Part shown: in pieces, positions 1 through 7,265 of the stretch
Layout of the letters: every line of letters starts with the position of its first letter
Position numbering within the stretch: position 1 is the first letter of the stretch
Source: Bacillota bacterium
GTDB lineage: Bacteria; Bacillota; Clostridia; Oscillospirales; Oscillospiraceae
Length of the DNA stretch: 21,616 bases
NCBI GenBank assembly: GCA_023393155.1
Contig: JAEWML010000043.1
Span: 1-21,616 of the forward strand
Direction: 5' to 3'
Notes under the pieces: model-generated
What the model saw: only the letters and a program-made list of their open reading frames with translations
Databases searched by the model: none
What the model was told of the DNA's origin: nothing
Position numbers and translations under genes: made by a program

Positions 1-484
1 TGAGGTCCCTGGCGGTATAGCTGCCGTTCACAAGCGCCTTTTCGATGATGTCCTCGCAGTAGATGGCGGGCTTTTCGTCGGCGGTGCACAGCCGGGAAAT
101 GCGGATAACCGGCGCGTTCACCGGGATGCGGAGCTTACGCGCCACATCCGCGTCCGCCTGATCGTCCTCCGCCTGGACAAAGGCCACGGCGGGCTTGCGT
201 CCGCTCTGGCGGATCATGTCCAGAAATTCCAGCTCAATGTCCATGCGGGTCTGAATATTTAAAACGTGGCGGTTGATCACGGTGCCCACGCCGTGGCGGC
301 GCGTAATAAAGCCCTCCCGTTCCAAAGAGGCCAGCACGTCCCGCAGTTGGGTGCGGCTGATGCCCATGCTCTCCGCCAGCGCGCTCTCTCGGGGAAGACG
401 GTCGCAATTGGCATAGGCACCGTCCCGCATGGCGGCGAGAAGCTGCGTGCGAATGGTTTTGGACCGGGGGAGCTGACCGCTCAT
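1..484 (-). CDS. GntR-family transcriptional regulator with UTRA-type sensor domain, 3' part cut by window edge
   Basis: The open frame reads from an ATG at 484 to the left window edge (161 codons seen), so the C-terminus is missing. Residues about 5-70 form the GntR winged helix-turn-helix, with the usual pattern LPRESALAESMGISRTQLRD followed by a wing rich in R, G and T. From about residue 80 the sequence (ELEFLDMIRQSGRKP, then RLCTADEKPAIYCEDI) looks like the start of a UTRA effector-binding domain, which would put it in the HutC subfamily. The start is supported by GAGGTG at 490-495, six bases upstream. It is divergent from the kinase gene at 796. Inverted repeats near its promoter suggest autoregulation. 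The ligand cannot be told from the sequence seen. Confidence 0.88.
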   Translation of the reverse strand, partial: MSGQLPRSKTIRTQLLAAMRDGAYANCDRLPRESALAESMGISRTQLRDVLASLEREGFITRRHGVGTVINRHVLNIQTRMDIELEFLDMIRQSGRKPAVAFVQAEDDQADADVARKLRIPVNAPVIRISRLCTADEKPAIYCEDIIEKALVNGSYTARDL

Positions 485-520
485 AATACGCACCTCATTA
501 TCGATGAAATCTATCATAGC

Positions 521-574
521 AGGTAATACCTTATAGGCTGCCCCCATTATAGCCGCCTTTTTGGTTTGTCGCAA
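521..574 (-). promoter_or_regulatory. Promoter and candidate operators of the GntR-type regulator
   Basis: On the minus strand TTGCGA (569-574) and TATAAT (546-551) are separated by 17 bases. An inverted repeat TTTGTC-N6-GACAAA (565-582) overlaps the -35 box. A second perfect palindrome, AGGTA-A-TACCT (521-531), lies just after the expected transcription start and contains the GT-N3-AC core often bound by GntR proteins. Operator function is inference. Confidence 0.6.
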
Positions 575-657
575 CTGACAAAATCCACAGATTTCGTCCT
601 CGGGCTTTTACGCAGAGAGACGGTTCCGAAAGAATTGATTTTTGTGTAAATTACTGG

Positions 658-686
658 TGGACATTTGTCCGCGGAATTATTATAAT
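658..686 (+). promoter_or_regulatory. Promoter of the shikimate-kinase-like gene
   Basis: TGGACA (658-663), a 17-base spacer and TATAAT (681-686) form a near-consensus sigma-A promoter. The -35 box is part of an inverted repeat GGACA-TT-TGTCC (659-670). The transcript would start near 693 and have a leader of about 100 bases. That leader contains a 6-bp hairpin (706-711 with 718-723) of unknown meaning. Confidence 0.65.
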
Positions 687-795
687 GGCAGTTGTCGGAC
701 GCTGCGCCGCCCCATTTGGCGGCTGCGATACGCAGACGGACTGAGGCTCTCCGGCAAGTTCAGGGCGCAGGAAGAGCATTTTTAAGGAGGAACTT

Positions 796-1314
796 GTGAA
801 GAATCTGATTTTAATCGGTATGCCCGGCACGGGCAAAAGCGCCGTGGGCAGGGCCCTGGCGGACCGCCTGGGATATACTTTTTTAGATGTGGACGACGTG
901 ATTAACGAGCGGACAGGGAAGACCCTGAAGGAATTGCTGATGGAGATGGGCGTGGAGGACTTTGTGGTGCTGGAAGGGAAGGTTGGCGAAAGCTTGAACC
1001 TTGACAGCACGGTGATTGCCACCGGCGGCAGCATGGTGCTCTCCCACAATGCCATGGAGCACCTGCTGGAAAACGGCGTCGGCATCTGGCTGGAAACGCC
1101 TTTGCGGGAAATTGAGGGCCGGATGCCGGAGGATTTGTGGGACCGGGGCATTGCCGCGCCCAGAGACATGACCATCCGGGAGATTTACCGGGAGAGGGAG
1201 CCGCTGTACGCCAAGTATGCCGACATGATTGTGGCCAGCCGGGAGGGGGAGGACGCCACCGCCCATCAGGTGGAGCAGGTGATGCGCACCGTGGGCCTGA
1301 GCCTGAAAAACTGA
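796..1314 (+). CDS. Shikimate kinase-like P-loop kinase, variant lacking the usual shikimate-binding Arg
   Basis: The gene starts at GTG 796, seven bases after AAGGAGG at 784-790 (172 residues; shikimate kinases are usually 160-180). It has the P-loop GMPGTGKS (residues 8-15), the acidic pair DVD (31-33), a glycine motif ATGGS (75-79) and REPLY near residue 133, all laid out as in AroK/AroL. In classical shikimate kinase the segment after the second helix reads FRxxE, and its Arg holds the shikimate carboxylate. Here it is FVVLE (residues 56-60). The GGG motif is GGS, and the lid segment has DRGI in place of RPLL. It is therefore surely of the shikimate kinase fold, but the substrate is uncertain. 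No other aromatic-pathway gene is next to it. Confidence 0.82.
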   Translation: MKNLILIGMPGTGKSAVGRALADRLGYTFLDVDDVINERTGKTLKELLMEMGVEDFVVLEGKVGESLNLDSTVIATGGSMVLSHNAMEHLLENGVGIWLETPLREIEGRMPEDLWDRGIAAPRDMTIREIYREREPLYAKYADMIVASREGEDATAHQVEQVMRTVGLSLKN

Positions 1315-1324
1315 GAAAGCCCCT

Positions 1325-1492
1325 GTGAATATCAAAACAAAAAGAGCAGCTATAATGAGTTTACTGGCCGTGGCCGTTGTTTGGAACGGGCTGTGCCTGT
1401 TGGGGGCTTTTCCCCTTTCGTATTTCGGGCTTTCCGTGTTTTTGCCTGCGGGAAGTACCGCTGCTTGCGGAAAGCGCTGCTGCCCGCCGTGA
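1325..1492 (+). CDS. Possible short hydrophobic protein (55 residues), unrecognised
   Basis: A small frame starts at GTG 1325 (with an in-frame ATG at 1355) and stops at 1490-1492, just downstream of the kinase gene. The product begins with a basic stretch (NIKTKR), then has a roughly 25-residue hydrophobic run that would serve as a signal anchor or a membrane helix, and ends with a Cys-rich tail (ACGKRCCPP). A weak GAGAAAG lies five bases before the GTG. This could be a real small membrane protein, the remnant of a larger one, or chance. No family was recognised. Confidence 0.25.
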   Translation: MNIKTKRAAIMSLLAVAVVWNGLCLLGAFPLSYFGLSVFLPAGSTAACGKRCCPP

Positions 1493-1503
1493 ACGAAGCA
1501 TGG

Positions 1504-1539
1504 TAAAAGAAGCCCCCGGCTCGTCAGGAGCCGGGGGCT
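1504..1539 (-). terminator. Rho-independent terminator after greA
   Basis: A perfect 12-bp stem (1511-1522 with 1528-1539, loop of 5) is followed on the minus strand by a U-rich run (TCTTTTACC). It lies about 40 bases past the greA stop. The stem could also stop transcripts coming from the plus strand, but there is no U-run on that side. Confidence 0.8.
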
Positions 1540-1578
1540 TGGTCATTCAGTATGCCGCTGCTTGGGCCGCAGGGCAAT

Positions 1579-2088
1579 TCAGTATCCGCTGATGTCCAAA
1601 GACGGGTCGTCCGTGCCCTTTTCTACTGACTGAATGGTCAGCTCATAGCCCCGGCCCTCGCCCAGCTCCACGCGGACAACCTCCCCCGCCCGGTGGCCCA
1701 GCACCGACTTTGCAACCGGGGACTCCTTGCTGATCAGGCCCTTTAGCGCGTCCTGACGCAGGGTTGTGACGATGCGGATGGTTTGGGGTACGCCGGTGGG
1801 AGCGGGGACGATGACCACCGTGTCGAACAGGCTCGCTCGGTCCGCTGTATCGGCGGCGTCGGGCCGGATGATTTGTGCCGTGTGAATCATTTTCTGGAGG
1901 TAGCGGATACGGCTGTCGTTGCGGTTTTTGTCCCGCTTGGCGCATTTGTACTCGAAATTTTCGCTGAGATCGCCAAAGCCCCGGGCGGTCTGCACATCCT
2001 CAATGAGCTTTGGCCGCAGCACGGTTATACGGTAAGAAATTTCTTCTTCCATTTTTCGAATGTCAACCTCTGTCAGCTCGTCGTACAT
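1579..2088 (-). CDS. greA: GreA/GreB-family transcript cleavage factor
   Basis: The 169-residue product has the two-part layout of GreA. The N-terminal coiled coil (about 5-75) carries the tip motif GDLSEN (39-44), whose acidic residues enter the RNA polymerase secondary channel and stimulate cleavage of backtracked RNA. It is followed by KNRNDSRIRYLQ, the second coiled-coil arm. The C-terminal FKBP-like domain contains ISKESPVAKSVLGHRAGE, typical of the family. It is slightly longer than most GreA proteins (about 157). The ATG at 2088 is preceded by GGGAGGG with a short spacer. The gene follows the EamA gene by 27 bases on the same strand and is probably co-transcribed. A second greA elsewhere in the genome is possible, so the symbol describes the family. 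Confidence 0.88.
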   Translation of the reverse strand: MYDELTEVDIRKMEEEISYRITVLRPKLIEDVQTARGFGDLSENFEYKCAKRDKNRNDSRIRYLQKMIHTAQIIRPDAADTADRASLFDTVVIVPAPTGVPQTIRIVTTLRQDALKGLISKESPVAKSVLGHRAGEVVRVELGEGRGYELTIQSVEKGTDDPSLDISGY

Positions 2089-2115
2089 AAAACCCTCCCA
2101 AGCGTAATTTTCAGG

Positions 2116-3150
2116 TTACGGGTCCCGCTTTTGTCCTCCGCTTGCCGGAAGGGCTTCATATGCGCCGCTTCCATCGGCTCCGGCGGGGACTTTTTCCGCT
2201 GCGCCGGCTCCGGCGGAGGGCTCTTCCGCCTTGTCGGACGCGGCGCTGTCCGCCGCTCTATCCTCCCGTGCCAGCAGGAAAATGGTGGCGATAATCAGAA
2301 TAAAGCCGATCAGGTCCGCAGGGGAAAAGGCCGTGTGCAGCCACAGGGCGGAGCAGACCGTAGCGGACACCGGCTCCGTGGCCGCCAGCATGGAGGACTT
2401 CACCGGCCCGATGTCGGAGATGCCCTGCATAAACATGGGAAACGCCAAAGCAGAGCCTAAAATTACCGCGCCCGCAACCGCCAGCCAGCCCTGCCAGGGC
2501 AGGCTTACGGAATAGCGCCAGCTCCGGGCGGCAAGATTGATAAACACGCCGCCGATCAGCATGCCCGCGCCGGTGACCATCAACTGCCCCCAGCGCCGTA
2601 CAAGCACCCGGGGCAGAAGGGTGTAGGTCGTCGCCGCCACGGCGGTGAGCAGGCCCCAGAAAAGCCCCCGCACGGAAAGAGACATCTGCCCGGGATTGCC
2701 GCCGGTGGCCAGAATGAAGGTTCCTGTCAGCGCCAGCAGCAGCGCCGCGGCCTGAACGCGGCTGGGCAGTGTCCGGGTATGCGCGCAGGTGATGAGCATG
2801 ACCAGCACAAGGCTCAGGGTTTGCAGTACCGTGGTGGTGCCCGCGTTGCTGTAACCGATGGCGGTCAGATACGCATACTGGCACAGCAGCAAACCGAACA
2901 GGCCGAAGACCGCCAGCTTCGCAAGCTCCCGGGGCTGGCGGACCAGCGCCAGCAGATCCCGCCCGTATTTGGGCAAGATCAGCAGCGTCAGGATTCCGCC
3001 GCCCACCAGCGTCCGCACGCACACCAGCCAGATGGACGGCACGCCGAAGGTTTCAAACAGATATTGCCCGCAGGCGCCGGAGACGCCCCAGAAAACGCCG
3101 CCGACTGAGGAGCACAGAGTGCCCCGCAGGGCGCGTTGCTTTTTACTCAT
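2116..3150 (-). CDS. EamA/DMT-superfamily transporter
   Basis: The protein has 344 residues with about ten hydrophobic segments in two EamA halves, as in the drug/metabolite transporter superfamily. The first half begins GGVFWGVSGACGQYLF and ends near TFILATGG. The second contains GLFWGLLTAVAATTYTLLP and the usual late motif with SMLAATEPVSAT. The last 45 or so residues form an Ala/Gly/Glu-rich, probably disordered cytoplasmic tail. I chose ATG 3150 because AGAGG (3158-3162) sits seven bases before it; the TTG at 3165 has no such site. A strong terminator separates it from the other EamA gene upstream, so it may have its own promoter, but none is clear. The substrate is unknown. Confidence 0.85.
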   Translation of the reverse strand: MSKKQRALRGTLCSSVGGVFWGVSGACGQYLFETFGVPSIWLVCVRTLVGGGILTLLILPKYGRDLLALVRQPRELAKLAVFGLFGLLLCQYAYLTAIGYSNAGTTTVLQTLSLVLVMLITCAHTRTLPSRVQAAALLLALTGTFILATGGNPGQMSLSVRGLFWGLLTAVAATTYTLLPRVLVRRWGQLMVTGAGMLIGGVFINLAARSWRYSVSLPWQGWLAVAGAVILGSALAFPMFMQGISDIGPVKSSMLAATEPVSATVCSALWLHTAFSPADLIGFILIIATIFLLAREDRAADSAASDKAEEPSAGAGAAEKVPAGADGSGAYEALPASGGQKRDP

Positions 3151-3200
3151 GGGAATACCTCTCAATACATGAAAGCCCCGGCGCAGCCGTGCCCAAGGGC

Positions 3201-3240
3201 TTTAAAAAGCGCGGCTTCCCGTTGTTGCAGGAAGCCGCGC
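3201..3240 (-). terminator. Rho-independent terminator closing the pyr-eamA transcript
   Basis: An 11-bp perfect GC-rich stem (3209-3219 with 3230-3240, 10-base loop) is followed on the minus strand by TTTTTAAA. It lies 27 bases past the stop of the EamA gene at 3267 and ahead of the next one at 3150. Confidence 0.9.
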
Positions 3241-3266
3241 GGTATCTTTAATTTTAACGCATTTGA

Positions 3267-4433
3267 TTACGGATTGCAAGGCCCATCCTCGGGAAGCAAG
3301 CTCTCGGCGGCCACGCAGGCGACGATGACGCCCGCCCCCAGCAGTCCCAAAGGACTGAGCCGCTCTCCCAAAAGAAGAAAGGAGAACAGCGCCGTCGTCA
3401 CAGGGCAGATGCTCTGCACCAAAGATACGGTCCGGGCGGAAACGGCGGTCAAGGCTGCGTTTTGCAGAAGAAAACCGCCCACCGTGCAGGGAATCGCCAG
3501 ATAGAGCACCACGCCCCACACCCCGGGCGTGGCGGCGGAGAGAGAGGACAGGCCCCCGTCAAGGGAGAAGGTGCAGGTTCCCGCCAGCACCGCCGCCGTG
3601 GCGGTCTGGACGGCGGAGAGCGTCAGCGGGTCTACCCGGCAAAGGGACTTTTGCCCCAGCACCAGAGCGCCCGACAAAAGCAAAGCCGTCAGCAGGGCCA
3701 GCGCCTCCCCCGGGCCAAAGCCGCTCAGGCCGCCCCGCCCGCACAGAAGATACAGTCCCGCCACCACAAAAAGCTGGATGGGAATGTGCCTGCGGGAGTA
3801 TTTCCGGCGAAGCAGCGCCAGTGCCAGCAGGGGCGTCATCACGGTAGAAAGGGACCGGAGAAACGCCACGCTGGTGGCGGCGGTGAGCGTGATGGCCACA
3901 TTGCCCACCACATTTGCCAAGGCAATGCACAGGGCCGGACCAATCCAGTCCCGGACGCGGCAGCGGCGAAGACCCGCAGCAATCCGTTTCCCGGAAAATA
4001 CAACCAGCGTAAGCAGTGCCAGCAGATACCGCGTAAAGAGCAGCGTGAACACCGGCACCACGCTGAACGCGTTTTTGGAAATGGGGTCCCCAAAGCCGAA
4101 AAACAGGCTTTGCATCAGAATCAGGCCCACGGCCAGCCGGGGCGTCAGGCGCGAGGCGGGCGCGTTTAGCGCGTCGGGCGGTTGGCCGTCCGTGAGCCCA
4201 GCCTCCGCCGACGGGGTGGAAGCCTCCTCCAAGCGCTCTTCCGGGGCGTATTTCGGGCACTCTTCCGGGGGGCATTCCGGATGCTCCGCCAAGAAGTACT
4301 CCGGGCGCTCCACGGAGGAAGGCGGCTCCTCCGGGCCGGAAATCGACGCGGGGGACGTGTTTAAAACGTCGTCCGACGGAGGGGAAAGCGCTTCCGGGGT
4401 TTTTGCCAAGGCCGCGTCAGACTGCCGTTCCAT
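3267..4433 (-). CDS. EamA/DMT-superfamily transporter with long repeat-bearing N-terminal extension
   Basis: This 388-residue protein has about ten membrane segments from residue 97 onward, in two EamA halves (RLAVGLILMQSLFFGFGDP starts the first; AALTAVSARTVSLVQSICP lies in the second). The first 95 residues are hydrophilic, rich in Pro, Glu, Ser and Ala, and absent from ordinary EamA proteins. They include three tandem 8-residue units (residues 43-66). I chose ATG 4433, preceded by AGGGAGG at 4445-4451; TTG 4460 is less likely. It begins 34 bases after pyrI with no terminator between, and a strong terminator follows, so it appears to be the last gene of the pyrimidine operon. A role in moving a pyrimidine, a precursor or an unrelated solute is possible, but the sequence does not tell which. 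Confidence 0.85.
   Translation of the reverse strand: MERQSDAALAKTPEALSPPSDDVLNTSPASISGPEEPPSSVERPEYFLAEHPECPPEECPKYAPEERLEEASTPSAEAGLTDGQPPDALNAPASRLTPRLAVGLILMQSLFFGFGDPISKNAFSVVPVFTLLFTRYLLALLTLVVFSGKRIAAGLRRCRVRDWIGPALCIALANVVGNVAITLTAATSVAFLRSLSTVMTPLLALALLRRKYSRRHIPIQLFVVAGLYLLCGRGGLSGFGPGEALALLTALLLSGALVLGQKSLCRVDPLTLSAVQTATAAVLAGTCTFSLDGGLSSLSAATPGVWGVVLYLAIPCTVGGFLLQNAALTAVSARTVSLVQSICPVTTALFSFLLLGERLSPLGLLGAGVIVACVAAESLLPEDGPCNP
4236..4307 (-). repeat. Three 24-bp tandem repeats inside the transporter's N-terminal extension
   Basis: Three in-frame units (4284-4307, 4260-4283, 4236-4259) encode RPEYFLAE, HPECPPEE and CPKYAPEE. The second and third share the 3' half (CCCCGGAAGAG). 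Divergence at several bases shows the repeat is not very recent. A fourth degraded unit may follow (RLEEASTP). Confidence 0.7.
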
Positions 4434-4467
4434 CCGCGATGTTCCCTCCCTTTTGCGCAAAGCTTTT

Positions 4468-4893
4468 TTAAAACTTCCTCTTTTTTTCTGCGTCGCAATA
4501 GGCGCAGCGGTAGACGTGCTTTTCCCGGTCGCTCAAAAGAAAGATGGCGTCAAGCTGAGGCTCCTCCGCCGTGATGCACCGGGGGTTTTTGCAGTGGATA
4601 ATATTTGTCAGCCGAGCGGGAAGCTCCAGATGCTTTTTCGCCACCCGAACCCCGTCCCGAATGACGTTGACGGTGATGTTGGAGTCTATGTACCCCAGCA
4701 CGTCCAAATCCACTTCCATGGGGGAATCAATTTTAATGATATCCTTTTTGCCCATCCGCCCGCTGCGGACGTTTTTGATAATAGCCACGGAGCAGTCAAG
4801 CAGGTTCAGATGCAGGTACTTGTAAATGTCCATGGATTTTCCGGCCTGAATGTGGTCCAGAACCACGCCGTTTTGAATGCTGTCGATATTCAC
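4468..4893 (-). CDS. pyrI: Aspartate carbamoyltransferase regulatory subunit
   Basis: The 141-residue product matches PyrI. It has an N-terminal allosteric domain (IQNGVVLDHIQAGKS near the start, which in the family binds ATP/CTP/UTP) and a C-terminal zinc domain. The zinc ligands show the family spacing C-x4-C-x23-C-x2-C (CKNPRC, then CAYC), which tethers the regulatory chain to the PyrB chain. I chose GTG 4893 because AAGGAGGG stands about seven bases before it; the longer frame upstream overlaps pyrB in an unrelated reading. It begins 14 bases after the pyrB stop. Presence of pyrI predicts an allosteric, E. coli-like PyrB/PyrI holoenzyme with nucleotide feedback at the protein level. Confidence 0.95.
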   Translation of the reverse strand: MNIDSIQNGVVLDHIQAGKSMDIYKYLHLNLLDCSVAIIKNVRSGRMGKKDIIKIDSPMEVDLDVLGYIDSNITVNVIRDGVRVAKKHLELPARLTNIIHCKNPRCITAEEPQLDAIFLLSDREKHVYRCAYCDAEKKRKF

Positions 4894-4907
4894 TGGCAAG
4901 CCCTCCT

Positions 4908-5834
4908 TCATTCCGCGCGCAGGCCCAGCAGCAAAAGAATCAGGGCCATGCGGATAAACTTTCCGTTTCTCACCTGCCCGAAATAGCAGGCCCGGGAGTC
5001 GTCGTCCACCGCCACCGCAATCTCGTTTACACGGGGCAGGGGGTGGAGGATGCACAAATCCTTCTTGGCGGGAATCAGCTTCTCCGGGTCCAGAACATAG
5101 GTGTCCTTCAGGCGGATATAGTCTGCCTCGTTGAAAAACCGCTCCTTCTGCACCCGGGTCATGTACAGGATATCAAGGTCCGGGATGGCCTCTTCCAGCG
5201 AGTCCGTCTCCCGATAAGAAAGGCGCTGCTTCTCCAGCACGTTTTCCTTCAGATAGCCGGGCAGCTTCAGTTCCTCCGGGGAGATGAACACAAAGCGGAT
5301 GCCGCTTTGCCGGGCAAGGGCATTCACCAGAGAGTGGACCGTCCGCCCAAATTTTAAATCCCCGCAAAAACCGATGGTGAAGTCGTTCAGCCGTCCTTTT
5401 TCCCGGTGAATGGTCAAAAGGTCGGTCAGGGTCTGGGTGGGGTGGTTGTGGCCGCCGTCTCCGGCGTTGATAATGGGGACCTCCGCCCGCTGGGCGGCGG
5501 CAAAGGGCGCACCCTCCTTGGGGTGGCGCATGGCGATGATGTCCGCGTAACAGCTCACGGTGCGGACGGTGTCCGTCACCGTTTCGCCCTTTGCGGTGGA
5601 GGAGGAAGACGCTTCGGAAAAGCCCAGCACGCCGCCGCCAAGGGCCAGCATGGCGGATTCAAAGCTCAGCCGCGTGCGGGTGGAGGGCTCAAAAAACAGC
5701 GTGGCAAGCTGTTTGTGGGCGCAGAGGTCCTGGTATTTTGAGGGGTGGTCGATGATGTCCTCCGCCGTGGCGATTAAGCCGTCAATTTCGGCGGGGGTCA
5801 GGTCGGTGATGTCGATGAGGTTTCGGTTTGACAT
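4908..5834 (-). CDS. pyrB: Aspartate carbamoyltransferase catalytic subunit
   Basis: The 308-residue protein is of normal length for PyrB, which joins carbamoyl phosphate and aspartate to make carbamoyl aspartate. The phosphate-binding motif STRTR is at residues 51-55, the active-site loop SSSSTAKGE at 76-84, and HPTQT lies in the middle. HPLPRVNEI in the C-terminal half belongs to the aspartate-binding domain. ATG 5834 has AAAGGAG seven bases upstream. It lies 34 bases after pyrE in the operon and just before its regulatory subunit pyrI. Confidence 0.97.
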   Translation of the reverse strand: MSNRNLIDITDLTPAEIDGLIATAEDIIDHPSKYQDLCAHKQLATLFFEPSTRTRLSFESAMLALGGGVLGFSEASSSSTAKGETVTDTVRTVSCYADIIAMRHPKEGAPFAAAQRAEVPIINAGDGGHNHPTQTLTDLLTIHREKGRLNDFTIGFCGDLKFGRTVHSLVNALARQSGIRFVFISPEELKLPGYLKENVLEKQRLSYRETDSLEEAIPDLDILYMTRVQKERFFNEADYIRLKDTYVLDPEKLIPAKKDLCILHPLPRVNEIAVAVDDDSRACYFGQVRNGKFIRMALILLLLGLRAE

Positions 5835-5868
5835 GGAGATGCTCCTTTCCTGTGTGCCGCAAAGAGGA

Positions 5869-6507
5869 TTAGACTGTCATCCAGCTTTCGTCGCCGGGGT
5901 TGGCGCGAAACTGCTTCAGGCGGTGGATATCCTCGGGCTTGATTTTCCCCTCCTGCGCCGCCACCTCGCATACCGCGTCGAAATTGCTCAGGCTGAAATT
6001 CATCACGTCGGCAGATGCCAGCCGGTCAAGGCCCTTTTGAAGCCCGTAGGTAAAGATGGAGGCGATGCCCAGCACCTGCGCCCCGGCCTCCCGCAAAACC
6101 TCCACTACCTCGATGCAGCTTCCGCCGGTGGAAATCAGGTCCTCCACCACCACGACCTTCGCGCCTTCTTCCAGCCTGCCCTCAATCTGGTTGCCCCGGC
6201 CGTGGTCCTTATGGCCGGAGCGGACATAGCCCATGGGCAGGCCCATGAGATGGCCCACAATGGCGGCATGGGCAATGCCGGCGGTGGAGGTGCCCATCAG
6301 TACCTCGGCCTCGCAAAACCGCTCCCGAATCAATGAGACAAGCCCCTCCTCCACATGGGTGCGCACCGCCGGTGCGGTGAGGGTCAGGCGGTTGTCGCAG
6401 TAGATGGGGCTGCGGATGCCGCTGGCCCAGGTAAAAGGCTCGTCGGGCCGCAGAAATACCGCGCCGATGGATAAAAGATCGTGGGCAATCGCATGTTCCA
6501 TGTTCAT
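5869..6507 (-). CDS. pyrE: Orotate phosphoribosyltransferase
   Basis: The 212-residue enzyme transfers phosphoribose from PRPP to orotate, giving OMP. The PRPP-binding signature [13 protein letters not shown] is at residues 118-130. The segment [19 protein letters not shown] (92-110) is the flexible catalytic loop with its Lys and His. [16 protein letters not shown] near the N-terminus is the orotate-side motif. The ATG at 6507 is about ten bases after AAGGAG; ATG 6501 is an alternative start. It sits between pyrF and pyrB, about 53 bases after pyrF. Confidence 0.96.
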   Translation of the reverse strand: MNMEHAIAHDLLSIGAVFLRPDEPFTWASGIRSPIYCDNRLTLTAPAVRTHVEEGLVSLIRERFCEAEVLMGTSTAGIAHAAIVGHLMGLPMGYVRSGHKDHGRGNQIEGRLEEGAKVVVVEDLISTGGSCIEVVEVLREAGAQVLGIASIFTYGLQKGLDRLASADVMNFSLSNFDAVCEVAAQEGKIKPEDIHRLKQFRANPGDESWMTV

Positions 6508-6560
6508 ATCGTTTTAGCTCCTTATGATTTTATGGGTAAAATATTGGCAGAAAAATGCTT

Positions 6561-7265
6561 TTATTCGCCGATAAATTCCCGCACCGCGCGGCGGTAGGCC
6601 GCCACTGGGTCTTCCGCCTGCGTGATGGGGCGGCCCATCACCAGATAATCGCAGCCGCTTGTTCCCGCCCGCTCCGGGGTCATCACCCGCTTCTGGTCCC
6701 CCGCGTCCCCGTCCGCAAAGCGGACGCCGGGGGTGACGGTGAAGAAGCCGCCGCCGCAGGCGGCCTTTACCCCCGCCGCTTCCAGCGGGGAGCACACCAC
6801 GCCGTCAAGCCCGGACGCGGCGGCGTTTTTGGCGTAGGAGAGCACCGCCTCCTCCATGGGAAGGTCAATCAGCAGCTCGTTTTTCAGCGTTTGGGGGTCG
6901 GTGGAAGTGAGCTGGGTCACGGCAATCAGCAAAGGCCGGGTCCCGTCCGGGCGGGTAAGCCCTTCCAGCGCGGCGCGCATCATCTCCGACGCACCGGCGG
7001 CGTGGAGGTTCACCATGTCCACATCCAGACGGCTGAGAACCCCCATGGCCCGCTTCACCGTGTTGGGAATGTCGTGGAGCTTCAAGTCCAGAAAGATTTT
7101 GTGGCCCCGGTCCTTGATTTTGCGGACCATGTCCGGCCCCTCGGCGTAAAACAGCTCCATGCCGATTTTCACATAGGGCTTCTCCCCGGCATGAAAGCGG
7201 TCCAAAAACGCAAGAGCCCCCGCGCCGGAGGGAAAGTCCAAAGCGATGATAATGTCCTTATGCAT
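6561..7265 (-). CDS. pyrF: Orotidine 5'-phosphate decarboxylase
   Basis: The 234-residue TIM-barrel enzyme makes UMP from OMP. The catalytic Asp-Lys-x-x-Asp array is plain: [12 protein letters not shown], with D60, K62 and D65. Typical phosphate-site motifs [16 protein letters not shown] and YLVMGRPIT follow. It belongs to the shorter PyrF group common in Firmicutes and E. coli. The ATG at 7265 has AGGAGG eight bases upstream, lying inside the end of pyrD. The two genes overlap by eight bases, which suggests translational coupling. Confidence 0.96.
   Translation of the reverse strand: MHKDIIIALDFPSGAGALAFLDRFHAGEKPYVKIGMELFYAEGPDMVRKIKDRGHKIFLDLKLHDIPNTVKRAMGVLSRLDVDMVNLHAAGASEMMRAALEGLTRPDGTRPLLIAVTQLTSTDPQTLKNELLIDLPMEEAVLSYAKNAAASGLDGVVCSPLEAAGVKAACGGGFFTVTPGVRFADGDAGDQKRVMTPERAGTSGCDYLVMGRPITQAEDPVAAYRRAVREFIGE

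Noticed and set aside
3529..4986. Long plus-strand open frame of 485 codons opposite the EamA and pyrI genes
   Set aside because: It is an antisense shadow in high-GC coding sequence. It has low-complexity Arg/Ser-rich content and runs across two well-supported genes and their intergenic signals.
4894..5055. Longer pyrI reading starting at 5055
   Set aside because: The extension lies within pyrB in another frame and is Pro/Gly/Arg-rich. GTG 4893 has AAGGAGGG in place.
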